Shown here: piece by piece, positions 16,484 through 26,588 of the stretch
Numbering within the stretch: position 1 is the stretch's first letter
How the letters are laid out: each line of letters begins with the position of its first letter
Assembly: GCF_039941195.1 (NCBI RefSeq)
Contig: NZ_JBDVFA010000021.1
Location: forward strand, 1-64,000
DNA: 64,000 nt
Direction of reading: 5' to 3'
From: Aurantibacter_A sp039941195
GTDB taxonomy: Bacteria > Bacteroidota > Bacteroidia > Flavobacteriales > Flavobacteriaceae
Position numbers and translations under genes: made by a program
Notes under the pieces: generated by a model
What the model was told of the DNA's origin: nothing
Seen by the model: the letters and a program-made list of their open reading frames with translations, nothing else
The model's database searches: none

Positions 16484-17533
16484 ATGAAATTGAAATTATT
16501 TATATTTTTCTTGACTTTTACCACCGTAATAAGCGCGCAATATAATTTCAGCGGCCAGATTGATGAGAATAATCATGGTAAAACTGTATACCTTTCTGTA
16601 ATTGAAGATTATCGAAAACTATCACGTATTTCATTCGATCAAATTATCAAAAAAACAACCATTGATTCCCTTGGATATTTTTCATTTGTAGGAGATAATC
16701 TTTCGTTGACGAATAGAATATATCGCATTCATCTTGATGAATGTGATGCTCTTACGCAAAACTCTAATCACTTTTTTGGAAAATGCGAAAACAGTAAAAG
16801 TGTTCTCTTTATCGCAAACAATAATGATACTGTAAGTTTTCCAACAAGTTTTGCTGATCAAATATTATGTGAAATTAATTCTACCAATAAAAAATCGTCT
16901 GCATTTCTTGAAATTGATATCATGAAAGAAGAAATGGCTTTCGATTTTAATGAATTTCATAGTGTTGCAAACAAAAGGCTAAACTCTAAAAAATGGTTTT
17001 CTAATTTTCAATCTTTTAGCCTAACATTAAATGAACCGCTAGCTGAACTATATATTTTTGACTTCCTTTCTGACAAAAGAAATGAAACCTACTCCTATTA
17101 TATAAAAGATGTAGTTGATAATTCTTATTATTCACAATTATCGAAACGTCTGCAAGAAAAATATCCCGATGAAATATTCACCCAATTGTACGAATCTGAA
17201 ATTGCTTCAGACAAATTGCTACATTCCCAAAACACACCACAAAATACAAGTTGGAAATGGTTATTGGGAATCCTTCTCGGGCTTTCAATTTTCTTAAATA
17301 TCTATTTAATCTGGCAACGAAAAACGTCATCACAAAAAGCAAAGAATAACGCTCTTGGTAAACTTACATCACAAGAACAAAAAATCGTTGATGAAATTTT
17401 AAATGATAAAACCAATAAAGAAATAGCTGCAGATCTATTTATTAGCCTCAGCACTGTAAAAACTCACATTAATAATCTCTATAAAAAACTAAACGTTAGC
17501 TCGCGAGAAGAAATCAAACAACTTCTGAGCTAG
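16484..17533 (+). CDS. Membrane-tethered LuxR-type transcription regulator with periplasmic sensor part
   Basis: A 349-residue protein. A signal peptide (to about residue 18, ISAQ) leads into a periplasmic part of about 240 residues that begins like the carbohydrate-binding-like N-terminal domain of DUF4369 proteins (YNFSGQIDENNHGKTVYLSV). One transmembrane helix (about 258-277) follows, then a cytoplasmic linker and a C-terminal LuxR/GerE helix-turn-helix (about 292-349; LTSQEQKIVDEIL, IAADLFISLSTVKTHINNLY). There is no receiver domain. The topology suggests direct transmembrane signalling to DNA. The adjacent thioredoxin-like gene (120 bp on) may be functionally linked. Confidence 0.8.
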   Translation: MKLKLFIFFLTFTTVISAQYNFSGQIDENNHGKTVYLSVIEDYRKLSRISFDQIIKKTTIDSLGYFSFVGDNLSLTNRIYRIHLDECDALTQNSNHFFGKCENSKSVLFIANNNDTVSFPTSFADQILCEINSTNKKSSAFLEIDIMKEEMAFDFNEFHSVANKRLNSKKWFSNFQSFSLTLNEPLAELYIFDFLSDKRNETYSYYIKDVVDNSYYSQLSKRLQEKYPDEIFTQLYESEIASDKLLHSQNTPQNTSWKWLLGILLGLSIFLNIYLIWQRKTSSQKAKNNALGKLTSQEQKIVDEILNDKTNKEIAADLFISLSTVKTHINNLYKKLNVSSREEIKQLLS

Positions 17534-17652
17534 CGCAAATTCAACTACTTTACAAAATTAAACCGGGGTACTAGTACTTAAATCCAACCCACCAAACAAT
17601 TTTTAAAGCCACATTTTCAGCAACTTTCGGCAATAATCTAAAACCGAAATTT

Positions 17653-18213
17653 ATGAAAACCATAGTCCTTACCTTTTTATTTCTCTTTATTATAACAATC
17701 AATACAGCACAAGAATTCAATCAAGAAATAACAATAGAAAATCAACAACCTTTTTTAGTTGGCAAAATAAGTTTAGAAGACCTTAAATCAAAGACATATA
17801 AAAGTTGGTACAACTTGAATTACACCAATTATAAAGTGGATTTTAGCATCATAAATACTATTAAAGAAGAACTGAGCGATTACAAAATACTTTTATTTAT
17901 GGGCACTTGGTGCGGTGACAGTAAACGTGAAGTACCTCAATTTATAAAAATTTTAGAATCGGCAAATTTCGCAATGGAAAATTTAAAAATAGTTGCGGTA
18001 GACAAAAGAAAAGATTTCTATAAAAAAAGTCCTACGGGTGAAGAATGGGGTTTAAATATTACTCGCGTGCCGACTTTTATATTTTATAAAAATGGTAGAG
18101 AAACTAATAGAATTATCGAGAGTCCAATAGAAACTTTAGAAGCTGACATAAAGAAAATTGTCACCCAAAAACCGTACACCCCAAATTATCCGAAATCACT
18201 TCATTTAGATTGA
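17653..18213 (+). CDS. Secreted thioredoxin-fold protein with CGDS active site
   Basis: A 186-residue protein with a signal peptide (to about residue 19, NTAQ) and a thioredoxin fold. The active-site region reads GTWCGDSKREVPQF, where the usual CxxC is replaced by CxxS, so only one catalytic cysteine remains. The cis-Pro loop RVPTFIFYKNG is intact. Monothiol forms can act in glutathione- or isomerase-like chemistry or in substrate trapping; the target here is unknown. The mature part ends with an unusual Pro-rich tail (QKPYTPNYPKSLHLD). Confidence 0.8.
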   Translation: MKTIVLTFLFLFIITINTAQEFNQEITIENQQPFLVGKISLEDLKSKTYKSWYNLNYTNYKVDFSIINTIKEELSDYKILLFMGTWCGDSKREVPQFIKILESANFAMENLKIVAVDKRKDFYKKSPTGEEWGLNITRVPTFIFYKNGRETNRIIESPIETLEADIKKIVTQKPYTPNYPKSLHLD

Positions 18214-18309
18214 TTTATTAGATAATTAATTCAAAAAATAATTTTTTAAAGGTTTTTAGCTATTTTACCCCAAAGTGAACCTTCTAAATAAAACGTCGTA
18301 AATAGTAAT

Positions 18310-19050
18310 ATGATACTATTAAACAAACGCATTGGATTAGTGTACGTACTGCTATTTAGCTTTTTAGCTATTGGATGCAGCAAAAAAGTCTTGCCTTCCC
18401 AAGTAAATAACAAAATAGAGCCTATTAACACTGGGGCGCAAATAAAAACCATTAATTATTTAGCATTAGGAGACAGCTATACTATAGGTACGAGTGTAGC
18501 TTTGGAATCAAACTACCCAACTCAACTTGCTTCTGAATTAAGCAACAATTTAAATGTTTCTGTAAATCATAAAATTATTGCGACCGCAGGCTGGCGAACC
18601 GATGAACTTTTAAACGTTCTTGAAACAAATACCCTAGATTCTTCTTATGATTTAGTTACTTTATTAATAGGTGTAAATAATCAATACCAAGGTTTGGCTT
18701 TTACTAAATACGAAAAAGAATTTACAGAACTCTTTGAGCGTTCATTAAAATTAGCCAACAACAATAAAGATCGGTTAGTAATTATATCGATTCCAGATTG
18801 GGGATTTACCCCTTTTGGTCAAGGTTTTGATCGGGATAAAATTTCAAAGGAAATTGACCAATACAATTCTTTTGCGGAGCAAATAGCTGACAAAAATGGA
18901 GTCAGTTTTATTGATATTACAGATATTACCCGTAGAGGATTAGAAGAAAAAGAGCTTGTCGCATCAGATGATTTACATCCATCGAAAGTTGCTTACAAAA
19001 AATTCGTAGACCGCCTATTACCAATAATCGTTTCTCAATTGAAAAATTAG
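18310..19050 (+). CDS. SGNH/GDSL-family lipoprotein hydrolase
   Basis: A 246-residue lipoprotein (lipobox LAIGC, Cys23). The esterase fold shows block I YLALGDSYTIG (nucleophile Ser about residue 58), block III LLIGVNNQY and block V DDLHPSKVAY, with the catalytic Asp/His pair. It would hydrolyse an ester or thioester in the periplasm or at the surface; the substrate cannot be told. The next gene, lysS, starts 38 bp later and has its own promoter overlapping this stop codon. Confidence 0.88.
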   Translation: MILLNKRIGLVYVLLFSFLAIGCSKKVLPSQVNNKIEPINTGAQIKTINYLALGDSYTIGTSVALESNYPTQLASELSNNLNVSVNHKIIATAGWRTDELLNVLETNTLDSSYDLVTLLIGVNNQYQGLAFTKYEKEFTELFERSLKLANNNKDRLVIISIPDWGFTPFGQGFDRDKISKEIDQYNSFAEQIADKNGVSFIDITDITRRGLEEKELVASDDLHPSKVAYKKFVDRLLPIIVSQLKN

Positions 19051-19069
19051 CGCATTGTACCTATATTTG
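19038..19069 (+). promoter_or_regulatory. lysS promoter, Bacteroidota type
   Basis: ATTG (19038-19041), a 20-bp spacer and TATATTTG (19062-19069). The -7 box is perfect and the -33 box has three of four bases. The start of transcription would be near 19076, 13 bp before the lysS ATG, while the promoter overlaps the end of the SGNH hydrolase gene. Confidence 0.6.
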
Positions 19070-19088
19070 CAGCCTTAAAATACGGCAA

Positions 19089-20786
19089 ATGCAATTATCT
19101 GAACAAGAGCTCATACGTAGAGAGAAATTAACCAAATTGAGAGAATTGGGCATCGACCCATATCCTGCAGCATTATATCCTGTAAATACTACTTCAGAAA
19201 ATATAAAACAGAATTATTCTGAAGGAAAAAAGGTGATTATTTCTGGTCGCTTAATGTCTCGTAGAATTCAAGGTAAAGCATCGTTCGCAGAGTTGCAAGA
19301 TAGTGAAGGCCGTATTCAGGTATACTTCAATAGAGACGAAATTTGTCCAGGTGATGATAAAGTTCTCTACAACGATGTGTACAAGAAATTGTTAGACATT
19401 GGCGATATCATTGGAATAGAAGGTGAACTATTTACAACACAGGTTGGTGAAAAAACTGTGTTAGTTAAGGTTTTCACACTATTAAGTAAATCTTTACGCC
19501 CTTTACCGCTACCAAAAAAGGATGCAGAAGGTAATATTTTTGATGAGTTTAATGACCCGGAAATGCGCTATCGTCAACGCTATGTTGACTTGGTTGTGAA
19601 TCCACATGTAAAAGAAACATTTGTAAAGCGTACGAAGATTACTAATAGTATTCGCGAATTTTATAATGAACGCGGATATCTTGAAGTTGAAACACCAATT
19701 TTACAGCCGATACCTGGTGGCGCAGCAGCAAGACCTTTTTTAACGCACCACAATGCATTGAATATTCCGCTATACTTGCGTATTGCAAATGAACTTTATT
19801 TAAAAAGATTAATTGTAGGCGGATTTGATGGTGTTTACGAGTTTTCTAAAGATTTTAGAAACGAGGGTATGGACCGCACGCACAACCCAGAATTTACGGT
19901 AATGGAATTGTATGTTGCGTATAAAGACTACAATTGGATGATGGACACCACCGAACAATTGCTTGAAAAAATAGCCATTGATTCTAATGGAACATCTAAA
20001 GTAACTGTGGGTGAAAATGAGATTGAATTTAAAGCACCTTATGCTCGTGTTCCTATTCTAGAAGCAATTAAAATTCATACTGGTTTTGATGTTGCCGGAA
20101 TGGATGAAGTTGAACTACGGGATACTGCTAGAAAATTAGGTCTTGAAGTTGATGACACTATGGGTGTTGGAAAACTCATTGATGAAATTTTCGGTGAAAA
20201 ATGTGAACACTTTTATGTGCAACCTACTTTTATTACAGACTATCCAAAAGAAATGAGTCCGTTAACGAAAGAGCATAGAGATAATCCTGCGCTTACTGAA
20301 CGATTTGAATTGATGGTGAATGGAAAAGAATTAGCGAATTGCTATTCTGAGTTAAATGATCCTATTGATCAACGTGAGCGTTTTGAAGAGCAATTACGGT
20401 TATCTGAAAAAGGTGATGATGAGGCCATGTTTATCGATCAAGATTTTATTCGTGCTTTAGAATATGGAATGCCACCCACCTCAGGTATAGGAATTGGTAT
20501 AGACAGACTTGTAATGTTGATGACGAATAATTCTTCGATTCAAGAAGTATTATTCTTTCCACAAATGCGCCCTGAGGCCCGAGCCGGGCAGGCAATTAAT
20601 TTGAGTGATGATGGAAAAATAGTGTTCGAAGCGCTCAAAAAGGCAGAAAAACTCCTGCTAAATGATTTAAAATTACAATCGGGCTTATCCAACAAAAAAT
20701 GGGACAAATCGATTAAAGAATTAACTAAAAACAATTTAGCCAAAGTTGAAAAAACTGAAGATGGCCTTTTTGTGGAATTAAGTTAA
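19089..20786 (+). CDS. lysS: Lysyl-tRNA synthetase, class II
   Basis: A 565-residue class II aminoacyl-tRNA synthetase. N-terminal OB-fold anticodon-binding domain (about 55-145, VIISGRLMSRRIQGKASFAEL), motif 1 in the RTKITNSIREFYNERGYLEVETP segment, motif 2 at FRNEGMDRTHNPEFT and motif 3 at GIGIGIDRLVM. Bacteroidota versions are longer than the E. coli enzyme (505) because of an extra C-terminal extension, here about 60 residues rich in lysine after the motif 3 block. Confidence 0.98.
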   Translation: MQLSEQELIRREKLTKLRELGIDPYPAALYPVNTTSENIKQNYSEGKKVIISGRLMSRRIQGKASFAELQDSEGRIQVYFNRDEICPGDDKVLYNDVYKKLLDIGDIIGIEGELFTTQVGEKTVLVKVFTLLSKSLRPLPLPKKDAEGNIFDEFNDPEMRYRQRYVDLVVNPHVKETFVKRTKITNSIREFYNERGYLEVETPILQPIPGGAAARPFLTHHNALNIPLYLRIANELYLKRLIVGGFDGVYEFSKDFRNEGMDRTHNPEFTVMELYVAYKDYNWMMDTTEQLLEKIAIDSNGTSKVTVGENEIEFKAPYARVPILEAIKIHTGFDVAGMDEVELRDTARKLGLEVDDTMGVGKLIDEIFGEKCEHFYVQPTFITDYPKEMSPLTKEHRDNPALTERFELMVNGKELANCYSELNDPIDQRERFEEQLRLSEKGDDEAMFIDQDFIRALEYGMPPTSGIGIGIDRLVMLMTNNSSIQEVLFFPQMRPEARAGQAINLSDDGKIVFEALKKAEKLLLNDLKLQSGLSNKKWDKSIKELTKNNLAKVEKTEDGLFVELS

Positions 20787-20844
20787 AATTCGCTTAAATT
20801 CCCTATATTTATGAAGGTTAGCCAAACCAGCTTAACTTTTATAA

Positions 20845-23583
20845 ATGCTAAAAAATATTACAAATAGATATATCCATCTGCTATTCATAGCCGTTGGTAT
20901 TTTTCTGATTCAATCGTGTCAAACTTCTGACCCAGTTGATTTCAGCACTCAAATAAAACCTATTCTTAACAACAAATGCATTACCTGTCATGGTGGTGTA
21001 AAGAAGAATGGGGGCTTTAGTCTGCTTTTCGAATCTGAAGCTTTTGCAAATACCAAGTCAGGAAAACCGGCAATTATTCCTGGCGACGCATCAAATAGTG
21101 AATTTATTAAAAGACTACATACAGACGATCCAGAACTTCGAATGCCATATGAAAAGCCAAAACTATCAGATGATGAAATTGAGGTATTAACTAGATGGAT
21201 AGACGAAGGTGCAAAATGGGGTGAACACTGGGCATATTCCTTACCCGAAAAAATTGAAATTCCTAAAATAGCTTCTGAAGCTGGTTTTGCTCCAAATACA
21301 ACAACTAGTTTTCTGCAAAACAATATCGATAATTTTATTTTAGCACGTTTAGAAAGTGAGCAACTTACTCCTAATGAACCAGCTGAAAAAAATATTATAG
21401 CAAGAAGAGCGGCTTTGGATATTACCGGACTTCCTCCAAGTCTCGCATTATTAAAGGAGTTTGAAAATGGAAATCTTAGTTACGAAAATTATATAGACAG
21501 TCTTTTGAGTAAAAATACTTATGGAGAAAAATGGGCAACCTGGTGGCTAGACCTAGCCCGATATGCCGATTCTAAAGGTTATGAAAAAGACCAGGGACGA
21601 TCTATTTGGAAATATCGTGATTGGGTTATAAAAGCATTCAATACCAATATGCAGTATGACCAATTTACCATTGAACAATTGGCTGGCGATTTGCTGCCGG
21701 ATCCCTCAATAGATCAATTAATCGCAACTGCATTTCATAGAAATACTATGAACAATGATGAAGGAGGAACAGACGACGAAGAGTACAGGGTAGCCACAGT
21801 AATTGATCGCGTTAATACCACATTTTCAGTATGGCAAAGTACAACTATGGAATGCGTACAATGCCACAGTCACCCTTATGACCCCTTTACACATAAAGAT
21901 TATTATAATCTAATGGCGTATTTTAATAATACCAGAGATGAAGACACTCCAAGTGAAACCCCAGTTTTAAAATTCTACACGCCCACGCAACAAAAAAAGG
22001 TTGATAAGGTTCTTAATTGGGTTACAAAATACGGCAATAAAGAAACCCTAAAAACTTATAAAGATTTTCTTCACTTTTCCGAACCCGTTTATAAAGCTCA
22101 TTTTTTTAAAGAATTTAAAAACAGTGTTTATGATGACCACGCTTCGGTTGTATTCTGGGATGATGGCAATCTAATTATGGAAAATGCATATACCAATAAG
22201 GCCAATTTCGTGTACCTCAAATACAAATCACATTACAACGGTACGAAAATGACTATTCGAAAAGACAATGCTGATGGAGAAATTGTAGGAGAGTTTATAA
22301 TTAACAAAGAAAAATACACACCAGTTACTCAATTTCCCATTAAGGAGATTGACGAAAAAACAAACCTATATATTGAAACTCAAAACAATTCAGTGGATAA
22401 AGAAGTAAATATTCTCAATTTATATTGGGTTGGATTTATACAAGACATCCCTGGTAAAAATCAACCAGGATGGAAAGATATTAATACTGAATTCGTAAAT
22501 ACATTAAATACAACAACAGTAACGGTGCCTATTTTAGCTGAGAATCCGGAGTATATGAAACGTACTACTCAAGTTTTTGACAGAGGTAGCTTTATGACAA
22601 AAACAGATACAGTAGAACCAGGCACTCCTGAAACTTTAAATGGCTACAATAAAGAATGGCCGCAAAATAGATTGGGATTATCTAAATGGATTGTAGATAA
22701 AAAAAATCCACTAACCGCTCGTACTTTAGTTAACCGGGTGTGGCATCAAATATTTGGACGTGGACTAGTTTCTAGCATTGAAGATATTGGATCACAATCT
22801 GATGCACCTTCGCACCCAGCACTCTTAGATTGGCTTGCCCTTCGATTTATGAATGAAAACAATTGGAGTATTAAAGCTTTAATAAAAGAAATAATGCTTT
22901 CAGGCACCTATAGACAAGATTCGAAAAGCACTCCTAATATGTATCTAATAGATCCTGAAAATGAATTATATGCGCGTGGACCTAGAATAAGGCTCGGTGC
23001 AGAAGCAATTCGTGATCAAGCCCTTGCTGTATCCGGAATTCTAAGCAACAAAATGTATGGCCCAGGGGTTATGCCGCCTCAACCAGATGGCGTATGGCAA
23101 ACAGTGTATAACGGCTCTAAGTGGGAAGAGAGCAAAGGCGAAGATCGCTACAGAAGAGGTGTTTACACCTATTTAAAACGTACTAGTCCCTACCCTTCAT
23201 TCTTAACATTTGATGCTGGCAGTAGAGAAGTTTGTACCATTCGAAGAACGGTAACCAATACACCATTACAAGCATTAGTTACATTAAATGACCCTGTATT
23301 TTTAGAAGCAGCATATCAATTGGCGAAGAAAAATGAAGTAGTCGGGGATATAAAAGAAAGTATAGCTGCTGCCTACGAAAAAGCGACCTACTCGAAAATT
23401 CAAACTAGTACTTTAGAAGCATTGTATGAGCTCTATGATAAGTCTTTAATTGCATTTAATGAAGATCCAGAAGGCACTAGTCAATTTTTGCATTTTGATG
23501 AAAAACCAACAGCAGAACTAAGTGCTTTAACCATTGTCGCTAACGCAATTATGAACTTGGATGAATTTTTAACTAAAGGGTAA
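20845..23583 (+). CDS. PSCyt1/DUF1549/DUF1553 (PSD1) cytochrome c-like protein
   Basis: A 912-residue lipoprotein-like protein (IQSC near residue 25). It contains the PSCyt1 heme-binding motif CITCHGG (about residues 46-52), then DUF1549 (about 150-360, with SRYADSKGYEKDQ-like LARYADSKGYE and a second heme-type CVQCHSHPYDPF) and the C-terminal DUF1553 (about 600-880, NRVWHQIFGRGLV, RLGAEAIRDQAL, RRTVTNTPLQALVTLND). This architecture is best known from Planctomycetes, where it is abundant, and recurs in marine Bacteroidota. Function is unproven. It is the first gene of a three-gene operon. Confidence 0.9.
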   Translation: MLKNITNRYIHLLFIAVGIFLIQSCQTSDPVDFSTQIKPILNNKCITCHGGVKKNGGFSLLFESEAFANTKSGKPAIIPGDASNSEFIKRLHTDDPELRMPYEKPKLSDDEIEVLTRWIDEGAKWGEHWAYSLPEKIEIPKIASEAGFAPNTTTSFLQNNIDNFILARLESEQLTPNEPAEKNIIARRAALDITGLPPSLALLKEFENGNLSYENYIDSLLSKNTYGEKWATWWLDLARYADSKGYEKDQGRSIWKYRDWVIKAFNTNMQYDQFTIEQLAGDLLPDPSIDQLIATAFHRNTMNNDEGGTDDEEYRVATVIDRVNTTFSVWQSTTMECVQCHSHPYDPFTHKDYYNLMAYFNNTRDEDTPSETPVLKFYTPTQQKKVDKVLNWVTKYGNKETLKTYKDFLHFSEPVYKAHFFKEFKNSVYDDHASVVFWDDGNLIMENAYTNKANFVYLKYKSHYNGTKMTIRKDNADGEIVGEFIINKEKYTPVTQFPIKEIDEKTNLYIETQNNSVDKEVNILNLYWVGFIQDIPGKNQPGWKDINTEFVNTLNTTTVTVPILAENPEYMKRTTQVFDRGSFMTKTDTVEPGTPETLNGYNKEWPQNRLGLSKWIVDKKNPLTARTLVNRVWHQIFGRGLVSSIEDIGSQSDAPSHPALLDWLALRFMNENNWSIKALIKEIMLSGTYRQDSKSTPNMYLIDPENELYARGPRIRLGAEAIRDQALAVSGILSNKMYGPGVMPPQPDGVWQTVYNGSKWEESKGEDRYRRGVYTYLKRTSPYPSFLTFDAGSREVCTIRRTVTNTPLQALVTLNDPVFLEAAYQLAKKNEVVGDIKESIAAAYEKATYSKIQTSTLEALYELYDKSLIAFNEDPEGTSQFLHFDEKPTAELSALTIVANAIMNLDEFLTKG

Positions 23584-23595
23584 AATATTTAAGCA

Positions 23596-25107
23596 GTGAA
23601 AGACCTTATTGACAAACTAATACAAGAAAAATTAGCTCGAGAAGCAGAGGCTAAAACGCGCAGACACTTTATTAAAAATTGTGCCCAAGGTATTGGTGGT
23701 CTTGCATTAAGCTCAATTTTTGCAGGATGCGACCCGTTAACCACTGCACCGAAAAAAACACAAGCTGCTTTTTCTGAACGCGATTTAAACCCCCTAGCTA
23801 CTTTAGCACCACCATACAGCTCAAAAGTAAAGTCGGTTATATACTTGCATATGGCCGGAGCACCTTCGCAATTAGAAATGTTCGACTATAAACCCGAACT
23901 TCAGAAATTTGATGGTCAAGATTGCCCACAATCACTATTAGAAGGTAAAAAGTTTGCTTTCATAAAAGGGACACCTAAACTTATGGGTCCCCAAGCAAAA
24001 TTTAAACAAGAAGGCGAGTCTGGTAATTGGGTTTCTGATTATATGCCTCATTTTAAAAAAGTAGTCGACGAAGTTGCTTTTCTAAAAGCCGTACATACTG
24101 ACCAGTTTAATCATGGGCCTGCACAATTATTTATGCATACTGGTAGTGCTCGACTTGGAAGACCAAGTATTGGATCTTGGGCTACCTACGGACTCGGTTC
24201 AGCAAATCAAAATTTGCCTGGTTTCGTGGTTTTAACTTCTGGTGGTAATACTCCAGATGCCGGAAAAAGTGTTTGGGGAAGTGGGTTTTTACCCTCCGTT
24301 TATCAAGGTGTGCAATGCCGTTCTAAAGGAGACCCCGTACTTTATATCAAAGACCCAGATGGTGTAACACGCGATTTAAAAAAGAGCACAATCGATGCCA
24401 TCAATAAAATAAATAAACAGGAGTATCTTAAATATGCTGACCCTGAAATTTTAGCTCGAATCAATCAATATGAAATGGCCTATCGCATGCAAATTGCAGT
24501 GCCAGAGGTAATGAACATCAACAACGAACCCGAAAATATTAAACAAATGTTTGGTGTTGAACCTGGCAAAGAATCTTTTGCTAACAACTGTTTATTAGCA
24601 CGAAAACTAGTTGAAGATGGAGTGCGATTTGTTCAACTTTTCGATTGGGGGTGGGATACCCATGGCAATGTAAGATCCGGTTCTATTGACATGGGGCTAC
24701 GAAATAAATGTCGAGAAATTGACCGGCCGATTACTGCACTTTTACTTGACTTAAAGCAAAGAGGTTTACTTGATGAAACTTTAGTAGTTTGGGGCGGTGA
24801 ATTCGGCAGAACACCAATGCAAGAAAACCGAGGTAACAAAAAAATGGCTTATAAAGGGCGAGATCATCATGGTGATGCTTTTACCATGTGGATGGCCGGT
24901 GGCGGAATTAAAAAAGGAGCATGTCATGGAAAAACAGATGATATTGGATTCTCAGGTATTGAAGGAAAAGTATCTGTACATGATGTGCATGCTACTATTT
25001 TGCAACAATTAGGATTTGATCACGAAGAATTTACATATGAATTTCAAGGCAGAAATTTTAGATTAACAGATGTAGAAGGAGAAGTAATTAAAGAAATTTT
25101 AGCCTAG
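23596..25107 (+). CDS. DUF1501 family protein (sulfatase-like fold), Tat-type signal
   Basis: A 503-residue protein beginning with GTG at 23596, 12 bp after the previous stop. Near the N-terminus TRRHFIKNCAQGIGG (about residues 21-35) is a twin-arginine-type signal followed by a possible lipobox IFAGC. The body matches DUF1501: HMAGAPSQLEMFDYKPEL, FNHGPAQLFMHTGSARLGRP, DWGWDTHG and WGGEFGRTP. DUF1501 proteins share the alkaline phosphatase/sulfatase fold and almost always sit next to a DUF1549/DUF1553 gene, as here. Enzymatic activity is not established. Confidence 0.9.
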   Translation: MKDLIDKLIQEKLAREAEAKTRRHFIKNCAQGIGGLALSSIFAGCDPLTTAPKKTQAAFSERDLNPLATLAPPYSSKVKSVIYLHMAGAPSQLEMFDYKPELQKFDGQDCPQSLLEGKKFAFIKGTPKLMGPQAKFKQEGESGNWVSDYMPHFKKVVDEVAFLKAVHTDQFNHGPAQLFMHTGSARLGRPSIGSWATYGLGSANQNLPGFVVLTSGGNTPDAGKSVWGSGFLPSVYQGVQCRSKGDPVLYIKDPDGVTRDLKKSTIDAINKINKQEYLKYADPEILARINQYEMAYRMQIAVPEVMNINNEPENIKQMFGVEPGKESFANNCLLARKLVEDGVRFVQLFDWGWDTHGNVRSGSIDMGLRNKCREIDRPITALLLDLKQRGLLDETLVVWGGEFGRTPMQENRGNKKMAYKGRDHHGDAFTMWMAGGGIKKGACHGKTDDIGFSGIEGKVSVHDVHATILQQLGFDHEEFTYEFQGRNFRLTDVEGEVIKEILA

Positions 25108-25110
25108 TTA

Positions 25111-26505
25111 ATGGACGTTTTAAAACAACTTTTAGGCAGATTACATCCGCTATTAGTGCACTTACCAATCGGATTTTTAATCTTTGGATTACTATTACAA
25201 TTCCTAGACCGCAAGAAAAAAACATACACACAACTTATTCCCGTTGCTTATTTTTGGGGTGGATTAAGTGCAATAGCTGCGTGCATAACAGGTTACCTTC
25301 AATATTTAGGTGAAGGGTATGGATTTGACACTATTAAATGGCATTTATGGTCGGGTATCGCTACCGCATTATTTTCTTTTTTGATGTATTTTAAATTGAG
25401 TGGCGTGAAAAACTTTTCATTTTTAACCAAAGTGCCAATTATTATGCTCTCCACTATTTTCTTTATCCTAATTTCCTTTACGGGACATCAAGGTGGTAAC
25501 ATTACTCATGGAGAAGATTATCTTGTTGAACCATTACCAAATTCAGTGAAATCAGCTCTAGGAATTGAAACGTTTGAAGCAAAAGAAATAAATCTCACTG
25601 AAGAAAACTGGGAGGCTGCTCAAATCTATGAAGATGTAATTCACCCTATACTAAATAACAAATGTGTAAGTTGTCATAATCCTAAAAAAGCTAAAGGTGA
25701 CTTACTACTGCATACCCCTGATGCTATTTTAAAAGGCGGTGAAAATGGTGAAATTATTAACCCTAAAAATGCTTCAGATAGCGATTTATTTGTCCGGATG
25801 AAACTCCCTATGGATGACGACAACCATATGCCACCAGAAGGTAAAACCCAACCTACAAAAGAAGATATTAAACTTGTTGGCGCATGGATTGATACAGGTA
25901 ATCCTTTTGAAGGGTCGATAAAAAATTCTGGATTGAATAAAGAATTATTCTCGTCATTTTTTTCCAAAAAAGACAACCTTGATTATCCTGATATTGAAAT
26001 CACTGCTGCTTCTCAAGACAGTATTATAACGATTGAAAAAACCGGAATTCACGTCGATTTGATTAGCAAATCTTCTAATTTCTTAAGTGTATCGTGCATT
26101 AACAAACCTGATTTTACCGATGCTGATTTTGAAATACTGCTGGCTATTAAATCCAATATTGCAAGATTAGATATAGGGAATACAAAAGTATCAGACAACA
26201 TATTTAAAAAGATAGCACTACTTCCGAATTTAACAATATTAAAATTGGACAACACTTCTATTAGTGGAAAAAATATAAAGGAGATAGCTAACTTAAAAAA
26301 TTTAAAAACTATAAATCTTACCGCTACAAACTTTGAACGTGAACATATCTCTAAATTTTCTGACTTTCCAAGTTTGCAAAATATTTATCTATATAAATCG
26401 AATATAAAAACACAAGAAATAAAAACATTAAATAAAGGTCAAATAAGTATTGATTACGGTGGTTATGAACTTCCTACCTTACCAACCGACTCTATTGTGT
26501 ACTAA
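25111..26505 (+). CDS. DUF2231 membrane protein fused to c-type cytochrome and leucine-rich repeats
   Basis: A 464-residue protein with three parts. The N-terminal four-helix membrane region (about 1-140) starts with RLHPLLVHLPIGFL, the DUF2231 signature with conserved histidines. A PSCyt1-like cytochrome domain (about 170-275) follows with CVSCHNPKKAKGDLLLH and MPPEGKTQPT. Leucine-rich repeats close it (about 330-450; repeats of NLTILKLDNT and NLKTINLTAT type). It starts 3 bp after the DUF1501 stop, so it is the last gene of the operon and could pass electrons between the membrane and the PSD1 protein. Confidence 0.85.
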   Translation: MDVLKQLLGRLHPLLVHLPIGFLIFGLLLQFLDRKKKTYTQLIPVAYFWGGLSAIAACITGYLQYLGEGYGFDTIKWHLWSGIATALFSFLMYFKLSGVKNFSFLTKVPIIMLSTIFFILISFTGHQGGNITHGEDYLVEPLPNSVKSALGIETFEAKEINLTEENWEAAQIYEDVIHPILNNKCVSCHNPKKAKGDLLLHTPDAILKGGENGEIINPKNASDSDLFVRMKLPMDDDNHMPPEGKTQPTKEDIKLVGAWIDTGNPFEGSIKNSGLNKELFSSFFSKKDNLDYPDIEITAASQDSIITIEKTGIHVDLISKSSNFLSVSCINKPDFTDADFEILLAIKSNIARLDIGNTKVSDNIFKKIALLPNLTILKLDNTSISGKNIKEIANLKNLKTINLTATNFEREHISKFSDFPSLQNIYLYKSNIKTQEIKTLNKGQISIDYGGYELPTLPTDSIVY

Positions 26506-26588
26506 TATGATACAATTTTGTCTACTTGAAATTTATACTTTCTAAAACCAAAGAAAAAACATAGTTTAGAGCATCATTATATTATTTT

